64,000 nt of DNA from Rhizobium leguminosarum bv. trifolii WSM2297 (lineage in GTDB: Bacteria > Pseudomonadota > Alphaproteobacteria > Rhizobiales > Rhizobiaceae), in contig NZ_JH719395.1 of the NCBI RefSeq assembly GCF_000271845.1, positions 3,854,361 to 3,918,360 on the forward strand. Direction: 5' to 3'. The translations under genes and the position numbers were made by a program. This document shows positions 63,146-64,000 of this stretch, piece after piece (within the stretch, counting starts at the first letter, position 1; each line of letters begins with the position of its first letter). The notes under the pieces were generated by a model. That model saw only the letters and a list, made by a program, of their open reading frames with translations, was not told the DNA's origin and did no database searches.

Positions 63146-64000
63146 GAGACCCTGACGATGTGCTGGTCCCAGGCGACCTCGCTGCGGGTCGAGAGGAAAT
63201 CGCCGTCATAGGAGGAGACGGCAAAGCCGCTTCTTGCCGGCGCGATGCCCGCGGCATCCGGGATGGCCGTTTCGGCAAGCACCTTGCCGGTCTTTGCGTC
63301 GATGGTCACAGACGCTCCGCCCTTCGGCGACGTCACGCCGACGAGGCCCTCGCTGCGATTGACGGCGATCGCGCCGACATAATTGGCAAGCCTGCGCGTC
63401 GTCTGCTCCGGCAGGTCGATGAAGTACAGATCCTCCCCCTTGGCGAAATGGCCGACAAGCGGCGGCAGGTCCTTGCGATGGCCTTCGTACTGGCAGGCGA
63501 ACCAGATGCGGCCCTTATCGTCGAGATCGACGTGGCGAGTGGAAAGTTCCGCCCATTGCGCCGGCAGCAGATGTTTTTCAACGAGCGCCCCGGTCGCCGC
63601 ATCGATCAGTACCAGCGAAGGCTGCATCTCCCCGAGATTGAGCTTGGTGCGGCCGAAATCCGGATGTGTCTCGATGCCGCCATTGGCGACGATCAGAAGG
63701 CGTCCGTCATCGGAAACCGTCATGTCGTGCGGACCGATGCCGTAGGTTTCGAACTCGCCGATGCGGGTGAAGCGGTTGGTGGCGTCGTAGAGGCCGATCA
63801 TGCCGCGATTGCCGTCGAAGTCGTTCTCGCTGGCGTAGAGCACACGACCATCGGGGGAGAAGGCGCCATGGCCGTAGAAATGCCGGCCCTCGATAGAATT
63901 GATGACGATCGGTTCGCGCTTATTCCGCGGATCGAAAATCATCGCATAGGTGCCGGGCCGGCGGGCGAAGGCGACGGTCATGCCGGTGGCGGCGCTGAAG
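63142..64000 (-). CDS. DUF1513 family beta-propeller-like protein (5' end outside window)
   Basis: The open frame continues beyond 64000 (FSAATGM precedes an internal Met at 63981), so the N-terminus, probably a signal peptide, is missing. About 285 residues are visible. FYGHGAFSPDGRVLYASEND, GIGPHDMTVSDDGRLLIVANGG and QWAELSTRHVDLDDKGRIWFACQ are repeated blade motifs of DUF1513. The family is often encoded near imelysin-type iron-uptake proteins, and the next gene rightward would test that. Confidence 0.88.
   Translation of the reverse strand, partial: FSAATGMTVAFARRPGTYAMIFDPRNKREPIVINSIEGRHFYGHGAFSPDGRVLYASENDFDGNRGMIGLYDATNRFTRIGEFETYGIGPHDMTVSDDGRLLIVANGGIETHPDFGRTKLNLGEMQPSLVLIDAATGALVEKHLLPAQWAELSTRHVDLDDKGRIWFACQYEGHRKDLPPLVGHFAKGEDLYFIDLPEQTTRRLANYVGAIAVNRSEGLVGVTSPKGGASVTIDAKTGKVLAETAIPDAAGIAPARSGFAVSSYDGDFLSTRSEVAWDQHIVRVS

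Overview
This 64 kb window reads as a chromosomal segment of a Rhizobium sensu stricto species (R. leguminosarum / R. etli group). The basis is GC-rich coding, alphaproteobacterial families (BA14K, DUF982, Atu4866-like, MbfA, BTLCP peptidase), an ICE-type Irr box, a GAAC-N7-GAAC LexA box, and short rhizobial intergenic palindromes. This is inference from family content; no search was run. Gene density is high. No IS element, prophage, CRISPR array or integrase was seen.

Layout. 1-6250 (minus): a surface-polysaccharide sugar cluster. RfbF and RfbG make CDP-4-keto-6-deoxyglucose, followed by a sugar C-methyltransferase, an RfbC-type epimerase, a frame-disrupted gene remnant, a DegT aminotransferase and a truncated CmcI-like methyltransferase. 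6581-6930: a DUF982 gene behind a sigma-54-type promoter. 7237-7323: tRNA-Leu(CAG). 7492-17974: small metabolic genes, a ccdAB toxin-antitoxin pair with a palindromic operator, lepA, tenA, an XRE-cupin regulator, a frameshifted HAD hydrolase, an acetylpolyamine amidohydrolase, recX and a DMT exporter.

18017-23400: a LysR regulator divergent from a GMC oxidoreductase and a tandem class III CoA-transferase. This layout resembles DddD/DddA loci for dimethylsulfoniopropionate (DMSP) catabolism and is the best candidate for an unexpected pathway here. 23636-25257: a group III truncated hemoglobin divergent from the iron exporter gene mbfA, which has a 17-bp Irr/ICE palindrome just before its start.

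25687-32628: a BTLCP peptidase, an alpha/beta hydrolase and the translation block infC (ATT start), rpmI, rplT, pheS, pheT with terminators. 32683-45181: aldo/keto reductases, regulators, a Gfo/Idh/MocA oxidoreductase, a GtrA-GT2 pair divergent from a large GT-C-like membrane protein, xseA and intergenic repeats. 45182-52627: two MarR genes, each with a palindromic operator before its divergent partner, an M29 aminopeptidase, a GST, YbaK, an ArsC-like protein, an AstE/AspA-like deacylase, and a LexA box between divergent RNA-ligase and alkyltransferase genes. 52665-64000: two SDRs (one frameshifted), LysR and AraC regulators, a PEBP protein, a VapC-type toxin pair, guaA, an MTA/SAH nucleosidase, a thioesterase, DUF2252 and a truncated DUF1513 gene.

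Three genes show single-base frame disruptions (about 2480, 15017 and 53820). They could be genuine decay or sequence errors; raw reads would decide.
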